Shown here one piece after another: positions 1 to 6,814 of a stretch of DNA of 8,614 nt. Every line of letters starts with the position of its first letter. The first letter of the stretch is position 1. The translations under genes were made by a program, and so were the position numbers. Origin of the DNA: Deltaproteobacteria bacterium (GTDB lineage: Bacteria > Desulfobacterota > Desulfobacteria > Desulfobacterales > Desulfatirhabdiaceae); contig JAJYBO010000119.1 of the NCBI GenBank assembly GCA_021778975.1, positions 1-8,614 on the forward strand. The letters run 5' to 3'. The notes beneath the pieces were generated by a model. The model was given only the letters and a program-made list of their open reading frames with translations. It was not told where the DNA came from and did no database searches.

Positions 1-51
1 TCAAATCTAAAAAACCAGGCGGTATCGGGCTGTTTTAAACGGCATGACACA

Positions 52-690
52 TCATACAATCGTTATTTCCGGTGGAGGCGGCGGGAGTTGATCCAGTCCC
101 GTCACTTCTTTCTTGGCCTCGTTGACACTCTTGCTGCTGGTCGAAATGGAGTCTGACACCCATTTGAAGAACGCTGCAAGTGACTTTGAATCTGCAACAT
201 CCAGTTGCACAACGCATTCGGGACTGATTTTTTTCAGATTTTCGATATTGGCGGCTTGACCCGCGGCGCAACACACCACGATACCCCATTTGAGGGTCCG
301 AAATGTATTCAGGCCTTTTTTCAGATCATCCGTAGGTTCACCGTCCGTCATGAGAAAGACCAGCGGACGCCAATCTCCTTTTTGATCCGGCGTTGATTTG
401 ACGACTTCGCGCTTTGCGCAGTCGCACAGCAGCGCAAGCGCTTCGCCCATTGCCGTACATCCAGCAGCATGGATTTCCGGCAGTTGGAAGGTGGCCAGAT
501 CCGTCAATGGCACGATTTGCCTTGCATTGCTGTCGAACGTCAATACACTGAGATACGCCGATTCCAGGGCCTGCGGTTCTCGTCGCAGTGCGGATATCAG
601 CATCTGCATACCATTTTTGACAGCCTCGATAGGTTCTCCGGACATGGAACCGGAACAATCCAGCACCAGATAAACAGGAAGACGTCTCAT
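52..690 (-). CDS. terY: TerY-like VWA-domain protein (metal-dependent adhesion-type fold)
   Basis: The 212-aa product is a single VWA domain of the TerY type found in tellurium-resistance loci. These proteins are thought to act as cytoplasmic metal-dependent scaffolds for TerD proteins and associated kinases or phosphatases. The MIDAS is complete: D11, S13 and S15 in DCSGSMS, T79 in GCTAMGE, and D116 in LMTDGEPTDD. There is no signal peptide or membrane segment. After the domain (about residue 180) comes a Ser-rich linker and a short C-terminal tail with five prolines (203-207) before EITIV, a tail I recall from other TerY-like proteins. It is the last visible gene of the operon, starting 15 nt after the preceding TerD gene's stop. 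An AAGGAGG motif lies 4 nt before the ATG. No kinase or phosphatase partner (TerY-P type) is visible. The domain call is sure; the exact role is inferred. Confidence 0.9.
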   Translation of the reverse strand: MRRLPVYLVLDCSGSMSGEPIEAVKNGMQMLISALRREPQALESAYLSVLTFDSNARQIVPLTDLATFQLPEIHAAGCTAMGEALALLCDCAKREVVKSTPDQKGDWRPLVFLMTDGEPTDDLKKGLNTFRTLKWGIVVCCAAGQAANIENLKKISPECVVQLDVADSKSLAAFFKWVSDSISTSSKSVNEAKKEVTGLDQLPPPPPEITIV

Positions 691-705
691 TTAACCTCCT
701 TCAAA

Positions 706-1308
706 TTAGATGTAGCGTTTAAGAATGTCCACGAAATTATCCGTTTCTTCGGCATCACCCAAAGCACGGAATTTCCATTCTCCGGAATGCCGATAAAGTT
801 CGGCGAAAATCATGCTGCGTTTGCTGGCATACGACGGTTCTGACGAAAGAGCGTATCGGGCGATTTCTTTATTGCTGGCATCAATCGCCCTTATGTAGGC
901 TTTTTCGACGTTGCCGAAGCTCTGCCCTTTTTGCACCCCTTTATAAATCGAAACAATGAACAGAATTTTTGTATAGGATTCAGGCACCTGACTTAGCAGA
1001 CAAACAATCTGTTCGCAGTCGTCATCGCCTGTGCCGCCGACCAAATTGTCTCCCGATGACCATACGGCGCCACTCGGATGCTGTTTGTTGTTGAAAAAAA
1101 CGACGTCGCCGCCTGCCAGACGATCACCTAAATTATGCACCTTTCCGTTTGCATCGAGAAGAAATGCGATGGCGTCCAGGTCATAATCATCGGCGTTATC
1201 GTTTTTCCGTTCGCGTATCTTCCATCCCAAACCGATGGTAACCCTGGAAAGATCGAATTCGCTCTTTCGGAGGTTTATGGTCTGCCCTTTTTGCAAATTG
1301 ATAGCCAT
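706..1308 (-). CDS. TerD-domain protein, divergent paralog (200 aa)
   Basis: This is a TerD-family protein, a calcium-binding beta-sandwich of the tellurite/stress-resistance systems. It opens with MAINLQKGQTINL and carries GLGW (27-30), the acidic DYDLDAI segment (42-47), SGDN (85-88) and GDDD (94-97), and it closes with LYRHSGEWKFRALGD (171-185). Those acidic segments correspond to the family's Ca2+ ligands. The usual Ser of DLDAS is Ile here, and there is an insertion of about ten residues around 54-66. The C terminus is short and ends FVDILKRYI, unlike the Gly-rich end of TerD/TerE. I chose the start at 1308 rather than the in-frame ATG at 1320. It gives the family-standard N terminus, and GAGGAA 4 nt upstream is a proper ribosome binding site that overlaps the other ATG. 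It lies 43 nt downstream of the 191-aa TerD gene. It cannot be assigned confidently to a named Ter subfamily. Confidence 0.93.
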   Translation of the reverse strand: MAINLQKGQTINLRKSEFDLSRVTIGLGWKIRERKNDNADDYDLDAIAFLLDANGKVHNLGDRLAGGDVVFFNNKQHPSGAVWSSGDNLVGGTGDDDCEQIVCLLSQVPESYTKILFIVSIYKGVQKGQSFGNVEKAYIRAIDASNKEIARYALSSEPSYASKRSMIFAELYRHSGEWKFRALGDAEETDNFVDILKRYI

Positions 1309-1312
1309 AGGA

Positions 1313-1318
1313 TTCCTC
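1313..1318 (-). promoter_or_regulatory. Ribosome binding site deciding the start of the 200-aa TerD gene
   Basis: On the minus strand GAGGAA stands 4 nt before the ATG at 1308. It overlaps an alternative in-frame ATG at 1320, which has no comparable site at a suitable distance. This favours initiation at 1308 and the standard MAINLQKGQ N terminus. Confidence 0.6.
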
Positions 1319-1351
1319 ATGTTGTAGAACCTGGTTTTATCAAATTCTCTC

Positions 1352-1927
1352 TTATACGTTCACACCATAGCTTTTTGCCATCGCACCCAGGCCGCCTTTG
1401 AATCCCTGGCCAACCGCGCGAAATTTCCATTCTCCGCCGTGACGATACACTTCTCCGAAGAGCATGGCTGTTTCAATACTCATATCTTCGGAAAGATCGA
1501 ATTTCACTATCTCCCGATTGTTATCCTGATTGACGATTCTGACGAAAGCCGACTGCACCATTCCAAAATTTTGTTTTCTGGCGTCGGCTTCGTGGATGGT
1601 GACGCCAACGACAAGTTTGTCTATATCTGCTGGAACTTTTTGCAGATCAACCTTGATGGCTTCATCATCACCTTCACCCGCTCCTGTGCGGTTATCCCCT
1701 GTATGCTCGACAGAGCCATCCAGTGATTTGAGATTGTTGTAAAAAATAAAATCGTTGTCATTACGAACCTTGCCGCTGTTCGTCACCATGAAAAGACTTG
1801 CATCGAGATCGAAAGCGTTTCCATCGGTTGCTCTGACATCCCATCCCAGCCCGATCAGTATCTTATTGAGACCGGGTTCTTCTTTGCTCAAAGAGATATT
1901 TCCACCTTTTCCGAGATTGACCGTCAT
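1352..1927 (-). CDS. terD: TerD/TerE family protein (191 aa, canonical)
   Basis: This is a canonical TerD/TerE protein at the usual family length of 191-192 aa. Signature elements in order are MTVNLGKGGNISLSKEEPG, IGLGWDVRATDG (25-36), FDLDAS (39-44), HTGDNRTG (75-82), GDDE (86-89), TIHEADARKQNFG (110-122), FDLSED (143-148), YRHGGEWKFRAVGQGF (161-176) and a Gly-rich end. The paired acidic clusters are those that bind Ca2+ in characterised TerD. It is soluble, with no signal peptide. AAGGAGA sits a few nt before the ATG. It is the fourth gene of the minus-strand operon. It matches the plus-strand protein at 7874-8449 at 129 of 191 positions in an ungapped hand count. TerD and TerE are too similar for certain naming; the symbol stands for the family. 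Confidence 0.95.
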   Translation of the reverse strand: MTVNLGKGGNISLSKEEPGLNKILIGLGWDVRATDGNAFDLDASLFMVTNSGKVRNDNDFIFYNNLKSLDGSVEHTGDNRTGAGEGDDEAIKVDLQKVPADIDKLVVGVTIHEADARKQNFGMVQSAFVRIVNQDNNREIVKFDLSEDMSIETAMLFGEVYRHGGEWKFRAVGQGFKGGLGAMAKSYGVNV

Positions 1928-2013
1928 TTATTTGTTTCTCCTTTCACGTCATACAAGTTATAAAATTAGACAATTGTTTCCATATAGTTGTGACCAAGAG
2001 AGCATTTTACAGT

Positions 2014-2586
2014 TCATGTATATTTTTGAACGAAAAATTCAAGGCCGAACTGTCCCTTACAGTCGTATCCCTGACCGATGGCTTCAAACCTCCAGGCGCC
2101 ATTGCGTTTGTAAAGGCGTCCGAACTCGATGCCGGTTTCGATAGAGAAGTCTTCGCACAATTCATATTTGCAAATTTCTTCCTGGGTTACCGCATTGTAG
2201 ATACGGATGTAGGAGTTGCGAATCTGACCAAAATTTTGCCGGCGTTTGGCCGCGTCGTAAATTGTCACGACAAATAGAATCTGTTCAACTCGCGGATCCA
2301 ATTTCGCCAAATCTACGGTCAGGGTCTCATCGTCGCCGCCATCGCTGTTGCCGCCTGTGGTATCATCGCCGGAAGATGCAACCGCTTTGTCCGGCGATTC
2401 CTGATTTCCATAAAACACGAAGAAACTTTCATTGGGTGTCTTTCCGTTTGAACCGATGAGAAACGCCGAAGCATCCAAATCATACGATTCCGACGAACTG
2501 CTGGTATTGGGATCCCATCCAAGCCCGACACAGACTTTGGAAAGTCCGATATCAATGCGTTGCCCTTTTTGAAGATTAATTGCCAT
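2014..2586 (-). CDS. TerD-domain protein (190 aa)
   Basis: This TerD-family calcium-binding protein has SKVCVGLGWDPN (16-27), YDLDAS (35-40), SSGDDTTG (71-78), GGDDE (83-87), RRQNFGQIRNSYIRI (115-129) and YKRNGAWRFEAIGQGY (159-174). The acidic Ca2+-site segments are complete, although the usual GDN is GDD. Distinctive points are a Ser-rich loop at 28-34 in front of DLDAS, a shortened N-terminal strand, and a C terminus ending EFFVQKYT rather than a Gly-rich tail. There is no signal peptide. A perfect AAGGAGG precedes the ATG. It is the third gene of the operon, 62 nt after the 222-aa TerD gene and 86 nt before the 191-aa one. The family assignment is firm, but the subfamily is not one I can name. 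Confidence 0.94.
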   Translation of the reverse strand: MAINLQKGQRIDIGLSKVCVGLGWDPNTSSSSESYDLDASAFLIGSNGKTPNESFFVFYGNQESPDKAVASSGDDTTGGNSDGGDDETLTVDLAKLDPRVEQILFVVTIYDAAKRRQNFGQIRNSYIRIYNAVTQEEICKYELCEDFSIETGIEFGRLYKRNGAWRFEAIGQGYDCKGQFGLEFFVQKYT

Positions 2587-2648
2587 AACTGTCCTCCTTT
2601 AAGCCTGTCCTCTTTTATACACAATTTCATCCGAAGTCCGATGCCGTA

Positions 2649-3317
2649 TCAATGCCGGACATACGATTGCCGGATACGGTCAATGGTCAAACAGAGATGC
2701 GCGTCAGCAAAGGCATCGCCGACTGCGTTGAACTTCCATTCCCCGTTTTTTCTGTACAACTCTCCCATAATAAGCGCCGTTTTTCCTTTGTAGATCGGGT
2801 TCGCCGCCACATCATATTGGGCATAGACATTGACTACCTTCGATGGCGTTCCTTCAAACATTCTGATGGAAGCATACGGTATTTGTGAAAAATCTTCCTG
2901 CCCGCAATTGTTGAGAAAGAAAAAAATCTGATTGATTTCAGGCCCGACGCGTGTCAGATCAACCGTAATGATTTCGTTGTCGGCGCCATCGTCACCACCG
3001 ACATCCCCCTTGAGATCATCGCCGGTGTGATGCAATGCGCCGGTGTTCGAATCGAGTTTGCCTGGCGGCATCCCATATTTCGACAGAAATTCGACCTTGT
3101 ACAGCGGTGAATAAATATGGTCGCACATAACGCCTGCGGAATTGAACATGATACAGCTCAGATCGAGATCAATGTCTATGATTTTCTTTTTGAGGCCTAA
3201 AAAACCTCCCGATGTTTCGATTGCTCCCCAATTGCATCCCACACAAAACTGCTCCAGCCTGACGCCGTCATCTTTTTTGAGATTGATTCGCTGTCCTTTT
3301 TCCAATCGAATTGCCAT
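2649..3317 (-). CDS. TerD-domain protein, TerZ-like long variant (222 aa)
   Basis: This TerD-family protein is about 30 residues longer than usual. It starts MAIRLEKGQRINLKKDDG and has CVGCNW (25-30) where relatives have VGLGWD, and then a TerZ-like loop GFLGLKKK (38-45). DIDLDLS (48-54) replaces DLDAS. HTGDD (97-101) and GGDDGADNE (107-115) form the second acidic cluster, expanded by four residues. The C-terminal strand pair GELYRKNGEWKFNAVGDAF (185-203) is conserved. The segment at about 62-90, with MCDHIYSPLYKVEFLSKYG, replaces the short loop of TerZ and accounts for much of the extra length. It is the second gene of the operon, 45 nt after the pump, with GGGGAGGA before the ATG. The loop around 38-45 makes a TerZ relationship plausible, but the altered motifs make it a separate subfamily. 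Confidence 0.92.
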   Translation of the reverse strand: MAIRLEKGQRINLKKDDGVRLEQFCVGCNWGAIETSGGFLGLKKKIIDIDLDLSCIMFNSAGVMCDHIYSPLYKVEFLSKYGMPPGKLDSNTGALHHTGDDLKGDVGGDDGADNEIITVDLTRVGPEINQIFFFLNNCGQEDFSQIPYASIRMFEGTPSKVVNVYAQYDVAANPIYKGKTALIMGELYRKNGEWKFNAVGDAFADAHLCLTIDRIRQSYVRH

Positions 3318-3362
3318 ATTGCTCCTCCCCGATGCTATTTGTTTGTGAAAAATATCTATCCG

Positions 3363-6338
3363 TCATTCCGCAACTTGGGACCGGGATCGCCCCACAATCC
3401 TTACAATTTCACCGATCCAGAGAACCATCGAAGTGCCGGCGATGGTGTATATCCATTCACGCAGCGATAACGGCTCAACACGAAAAACCTCACCGCCAAA
3501 TTGAATCATCAAGACCGTTCCCATGAAAATAACAGATGTGATGACAATAAAACCGGCATTTTTCCAAAAGCCATTCAATGCCGACTCGTTCAGTCCGAAA
3601 CATCTGGCGTTGAACAGGTTCCAGAACTGAAGCATCACGAACATCGCGAAAAACAGCGACAGTTCATGCGCGTTGACGCCTTCGTCTTTGATATAAAGGA
3701 GCGCCGCGATCAAAATGAGCAGAAAGGCAATGCCGAAGCCGAATATCCATTTGAACATTTTCTTCGTTACGATAAACGCATCGGGATCTCGCGGTGGAAG
3801 ATTCATTACATTTTCGTTTGGAGGCTCCGTCGCAAGCGCCAGAGCGGCAAAAGTATCCATAATCAGATTGATCCACAACAATTGAATGACGGTCAGGGGA
3901 ATGTCCACCCCGATGAATGGGCCAAGCAACGCCACGCCTAAAGCCGCAACGTTTACGGTGAGTTGGAACACGATAAATCTTTGTATATTTTGGTATAACG
4001 TTCTTCCCCACATCACCGCGGATTTAATGGTCGCGAAAGAATCGTTCAAAAGAATGACCTGGCTGCATTCTTTGGCCACGTCTGTTCCAGATCCCATGGC
4101 CAGCGCGACATTGGCATGTTTCATTGCCGGCGCGTCATTCACGCCGTCTCCTGTTACCGCGACCACATGATTGGCCTTGCGAAGCAATTTGACCATCCGC
4201 TCCTTGTGTTCCGGCAGCGCGCGAGAGAGTATGCGGATAGATTTGACAACTTTTTCGGCCTGTTCATCATTCAACTTTCCAAACTCTTTGCCCGTCACAT
4301 GTTCACCCTGTTGCGCCGGGCCGTTCAGTAATCCCAATTGTCGGGCCACTTCCTCGGCGGTTTCAGGATGGTCGCCTGTGACCATTTTGACCTCGATGCC
4401 TGCACCATGACAGACCTGAACCGCTTTGGGCACTTCATCACGCACCGGATCTTCGATAGCCACAAACGAGAGCCACGTTAAATCTGTGGCGGATTTTTCC
4501 AGCTCATCCGGGGTACAGGGAGTGTCAACATCCTTGAAGGCAAACCCCAGCACGCGAAACCCTCTTTTCTGATAACTTTCGATGGATGTGATGATGTTCG
4601 ATTTCAAATTCGGATCGAGTTCAACGAATCCCGCTTCCGTCATTACCTTGCTGCAACATCCCAGAACGATCTCTGGCGCTCCTTTGACATGCAGTCTTCG
4701 GATACAGTCATCGGGAGAAATTCCGATGGTGGCCATGTATTTTCGATTGCTGTCGAAAGGCAACACCCCTTCTTTGGTGAATTTATCCCGAAGTTCCAGG
4801 TAATCGCCGCCCTGTGCGTCGAGCCAGAGCAGCAAGGCGCCTTCTGTGGGGTTTCCAAGTGGTTTGGGAGGGGCCCCGGGTTCTTTTTCGAGCTGCGCCA
4901 TTGTGTTGACGGAGATAGCCTCAAACATCAGAGCGCTGCATCTTGTAGCGTGCTGACACTCGTCTTTGCCATTATCGCCGCATTTGCAGGCGGCCCCGCA
5001 CGCCGCAACAACGTCATGTGTTTGCATCTGGTTTTTGGTCAGTGTTCCGGTTTTGTCGGAACAAATGACGGTTGTGGCCCCAATGGTTTCACAGGCGCTC
5101 ATTTTTCGGATCAGGGTGCCTGTCTTCATCATTCGCCGCATGCTGTAGGCAAGGCTCAGGGTTACACTCATTGCAAGCCCTTCGGGCACCGCGACAACGA
5201 TGATCGTTACCGCGATCATGAAATAGCCAAGTATTGCCAGACCGAAATTCAGCGGCAGCCACTCGGATGGTGCGGAAGGTATCCAGTGCAATGAATAACT
5301 TAAAACGATGGAGGCAATAAAAATCGCCAGACCAGCGCCGATGGTTTTTCCCCATGAAGCCGCGCTGCCGTCTTCCAGCCAGTCGGGGGCGGATATCTCT
5401 TTTCCCGTCAATTCAAAAAAATCGTACACGACAGGCAACCAGATGCGTACGAGAGCCACTGTGACTGACAGCGTCAAAATGACGGCGAAAACCCATTGCT
5501 GAGTCAGCAAAATGATCCTGCCTGTTATGACATCACGTCCGACAAGTGCAAAAAATATCAGTGCGGCAATTGAAAAACCGACCACCCCGATCCATTTACT
5601 GAGTTTGTCGAGTTGCTGATCGAGGGGGGTTTCTATATGAACGTCTTCACTGATAGACTTGGCGATTGTTCCCCACAGCGTTTCATCCCCAACTTTTTGA
5701 ATGCGAACGATCGCACTGCCCTCGGTAATCCATGTTCCCCGACAGACCACATCGGAAGGAATTTCTTTCTGGTCTTTGGGATCCCAGCAGGTATTGTCGG
5801 AGCAAACGGTCTTGGTAACCGGAACGTTCTCACCGGTCAGCACCGCTTCGCTGACATGCAGGGCCATGGCTTCCAATACGGCCCCGTCCGCCGGAACTTC
5901 ATATCCCTGTTCCAGTTGCACGATATCTCCCACGACGATATCTTTTCGCTCTACCTCTGTCCAGTGGCCATTCCGAAACGCCTTGATCGGTTTTTGGTCA
6001 TTGGTTCTGTTGAGTACATCGAATTCTTTACCGGCCTTGAATTCGTTCCAGAAGGCGATGGTTGTCGCAAGAAATATGGCGGCGATAATGCCGACCCCTT
6101 CATAATATTTCCCTGAAAAAATGCCCACCGCAATGGCCAGCACTGCGGCAATCATAAGTATCCGGATCACTGGATCGTCGAATTTACCAAGAAACTGCCG
6201 CCACCAGGGTTCTCTTTCGGGGGGTGTCAGTACATTCGAACCATATTTCGTTCTGCTGTCCTGGATTTCCTGGTCATTTAATCCTTTAAAACCAACATGT
6301 TTCGATTCAACCGAACCGCATGCTTCCTGTGTTGTCAT
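3363..6338 (-). CDS. Calcium-transporting P-type ATPase, PMCA (P2B) type
   Basis: This 991-aa inner-membrane pump couples ATP hydrolysis to Ca2+ export. The actuator domain has TGE (168-170), the M4 motif is PEGL (385-388), and the phosphorylation site is DKTGT with D428. Nucleotide-binding KGAPE is at 552-556, and the hinge has TGDHPET (654-660) and GDGVNDAP (730-737). Ca2+ ligands expected for the single PMCA-type site are present: E386 (M4), N796 in QLTVN (M5), and N824 and D828 in NLIMD (M6). The second-site Glu of SERCA M5 is absent. Membrane segments lie near 57-74, 78-97, 250-267, 365-384, 787-810, 812-834, 861-883, 892-911, 928-947 and 962-982. Two oddities are about 70 extra residues between M3 and M4 with two more hydrophobic stretches (about 280-305 and 333-351), and a Cys cluster at 447-467. 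It is the first gene of the ter operon. AAAGGA lies 8 nt before the ATG. Confidence 0.97.
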   Translation of the reverse strand: MTTQEACGSVESKHVGFKGLNDQEIQDSRTKYGSNVLTPPEREPWWRQFLGKFDDPVIRILMIAAVLAIAVGIFSGKYYEGVGIIAAIFLATTIAFWNEFKAGKEFDVLNRTNDQKPIKAFRNGHWTEVERKDIVVGDIVQLEQGYEVPADGAVLEAMALHVSEAVLTGENVPVTKTVCSDNTCWDPKDQKEIPSDVVCRGTWITEGSAIVRIQKVGDETLWGTIAKSISEDVHIETPLDQQLDKLSKWIGVVGFSIAALIFFALVGRDVITGRIILLTQQWVFAVILTLSVTVALVRIWLPVVYDFFELTGKEISAPDWLEDGSAASWGKTIGAGLAIFIASIVLSYSLHWIPSAPSEWLPLNFGLAILGYFMIAVTIIVVAVPEGLAMSVTLSLAYSMRRMMKTGTLIRKMSACETIGATTVICSDKTGTLTKNQMQTHDVVAACGAACKCGDNGKDECQHATRCSALMFEAISVNTMAQLEKEPGAPPKPLGNPTEGALLLWLDAQGGDYLELRDKFTKEGVLPFDSNRKYMATIGISPDDCIRRLHVKGAPEIVLGCCSKVMTEAGFVELDPNLKSNIITSIESYQKRGFRVLGFAFKDVDTPCTPDELEKSATDLTWLSFVAIEDPVRDEVPKAVQVCHGAGIEVKMVTGDHPETAEEVARQLGLLNGPAQQGEHVTGKEFGKLNDEQAEKVVKSIRILSRALPEHKERMVKLLRKANHVVAVTGDGVNDAPAMKHANVALAMGSGTDVAKECSQVILLNDSFATIKSAVMWGRTLYQNIQRFIVFQLTVNVAALGVALLGPFIGVDIPLTVIQLLWINLIMDTFAALALATEPPNENVMNLPPRDPDAFIVTKKMFKWIFGFGIAFLLILIAALLYIKDEGVNAHELSLFFAMFVMLQFWNLFNARCFGLNESALNGFWKNAGFIVITSVIFMGTVLMIQFGGEVFRVEPLSLREWIYTIAGTSMVLWIGEIVRIVGRSRSQVAE

Positions 6339-6761
6339 TACCTCTGTCCTTTCTTTGTAAAAAAGCGACCGTTACCAGCCTGACCATGAGTATCTATCCC
6401 ATATGGTAAGGTTGTCCCTAAAGTCAAGACAGAATTTTTTAAAAGTTAAATTATAAATTGAGCCATTTCCGATGAATACTTGTGTATAGTGTCCGACAGG
6501 ATACCCCAACTGCCTAAAGATATGGGGTATTCGTGAAACACCGTAGAACGGCCTTTGGATATATGTCTCATTGATAATTCACCGTTTGTCATCAATATCT
6601 GTCGCCGGTGGACGCTGTGGAGACAAGCAATTGCGAATCGAGTCAAAAATTGAAAGACATTGACTTCCAAAAATAGTTCGGCTATTGATTTCCTATCGCT
6701 GGAAGCCGAGCTGAGTGGATTTTGGAGGATATGGTGTTGGTGGGTCGTCGAAAGTCTGCCC
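6339..6761. other. Non-coding stretch upstream of the pump, no recognisable gene
   Basis: No reading frame here looks like a protein I recognise. The region carries the possible promoters of the minus-strand operon (6399-6455) and an 8-bp inverted repeat, ATACCCCA at 6501-6508 against TGGGGTAT at 6523-6530 with a 14-nt gap. That repeat could be an operator or a weak hairpin. The rest shows no obvious repeat or RNA structure. Confidence 0.5.
6399..6427 (-). promoter_or_regulatory. Possible promoter of the minus-strand pump/ter operon
   Basis: On the minus strand TTGACT (complement of 6422-6427) is a five-of-six match to a -35 box. It is followed after 17 nt by ATATGG, a poor -10, about 60 nt before the ATPase start. 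A separate TATAAT reads on the same strand at 6450-6455, but its -35 region is weak. I cannot choose between the two from sequence alone. Confidence 0.3.
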
Positions 6762-6814
6762 TGTTACTCGATTATCAAGTTTTTTCAACGAAAAAACTTG
6801 ATAATCGAGTAACA
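6762..6814. repeat. Perfect inverted repeat: 25-bp stem, 3-nt loop
   Basis: The arms 6762-6786 and 6790-6814 are exact reverse complements with a loop of AAC. The stem reads TGTTACTCGATTATCAAG followed by a T-run that pairs with an A-run in the other arm. Because the T-run is inside the stem, it is not a standard intrinsic terminator. It could be a fused pair of transposon ends or a foldback scar. It directly precedes the start-less coding remnant at 6805, so it may mark the lesion that removed that gene's start. Confidence 0.85.

Noticed and set aside
1..51. Possible terminator or start of another gene after the VWA gene
   Set aside because: No stable hairpin precedes the T-run on the minus strand, and the only ATG there opens a 12-codon frame; the window ends too soon to judge.
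1309..1320. Upstream in-frame ATG at 1320 as start of the 200-aa TerD gene
   Set aside because: It would add four residues before the conserved MAINLQKGQ start and would bury the GAGGAA ribosome binding site.
6446..6670. Minus-strand open frame of 74 aa upstream of the pump
   Set aside because: No recognisable family and no convincing ribosome binding site; it also overlaps the likely promoter region.
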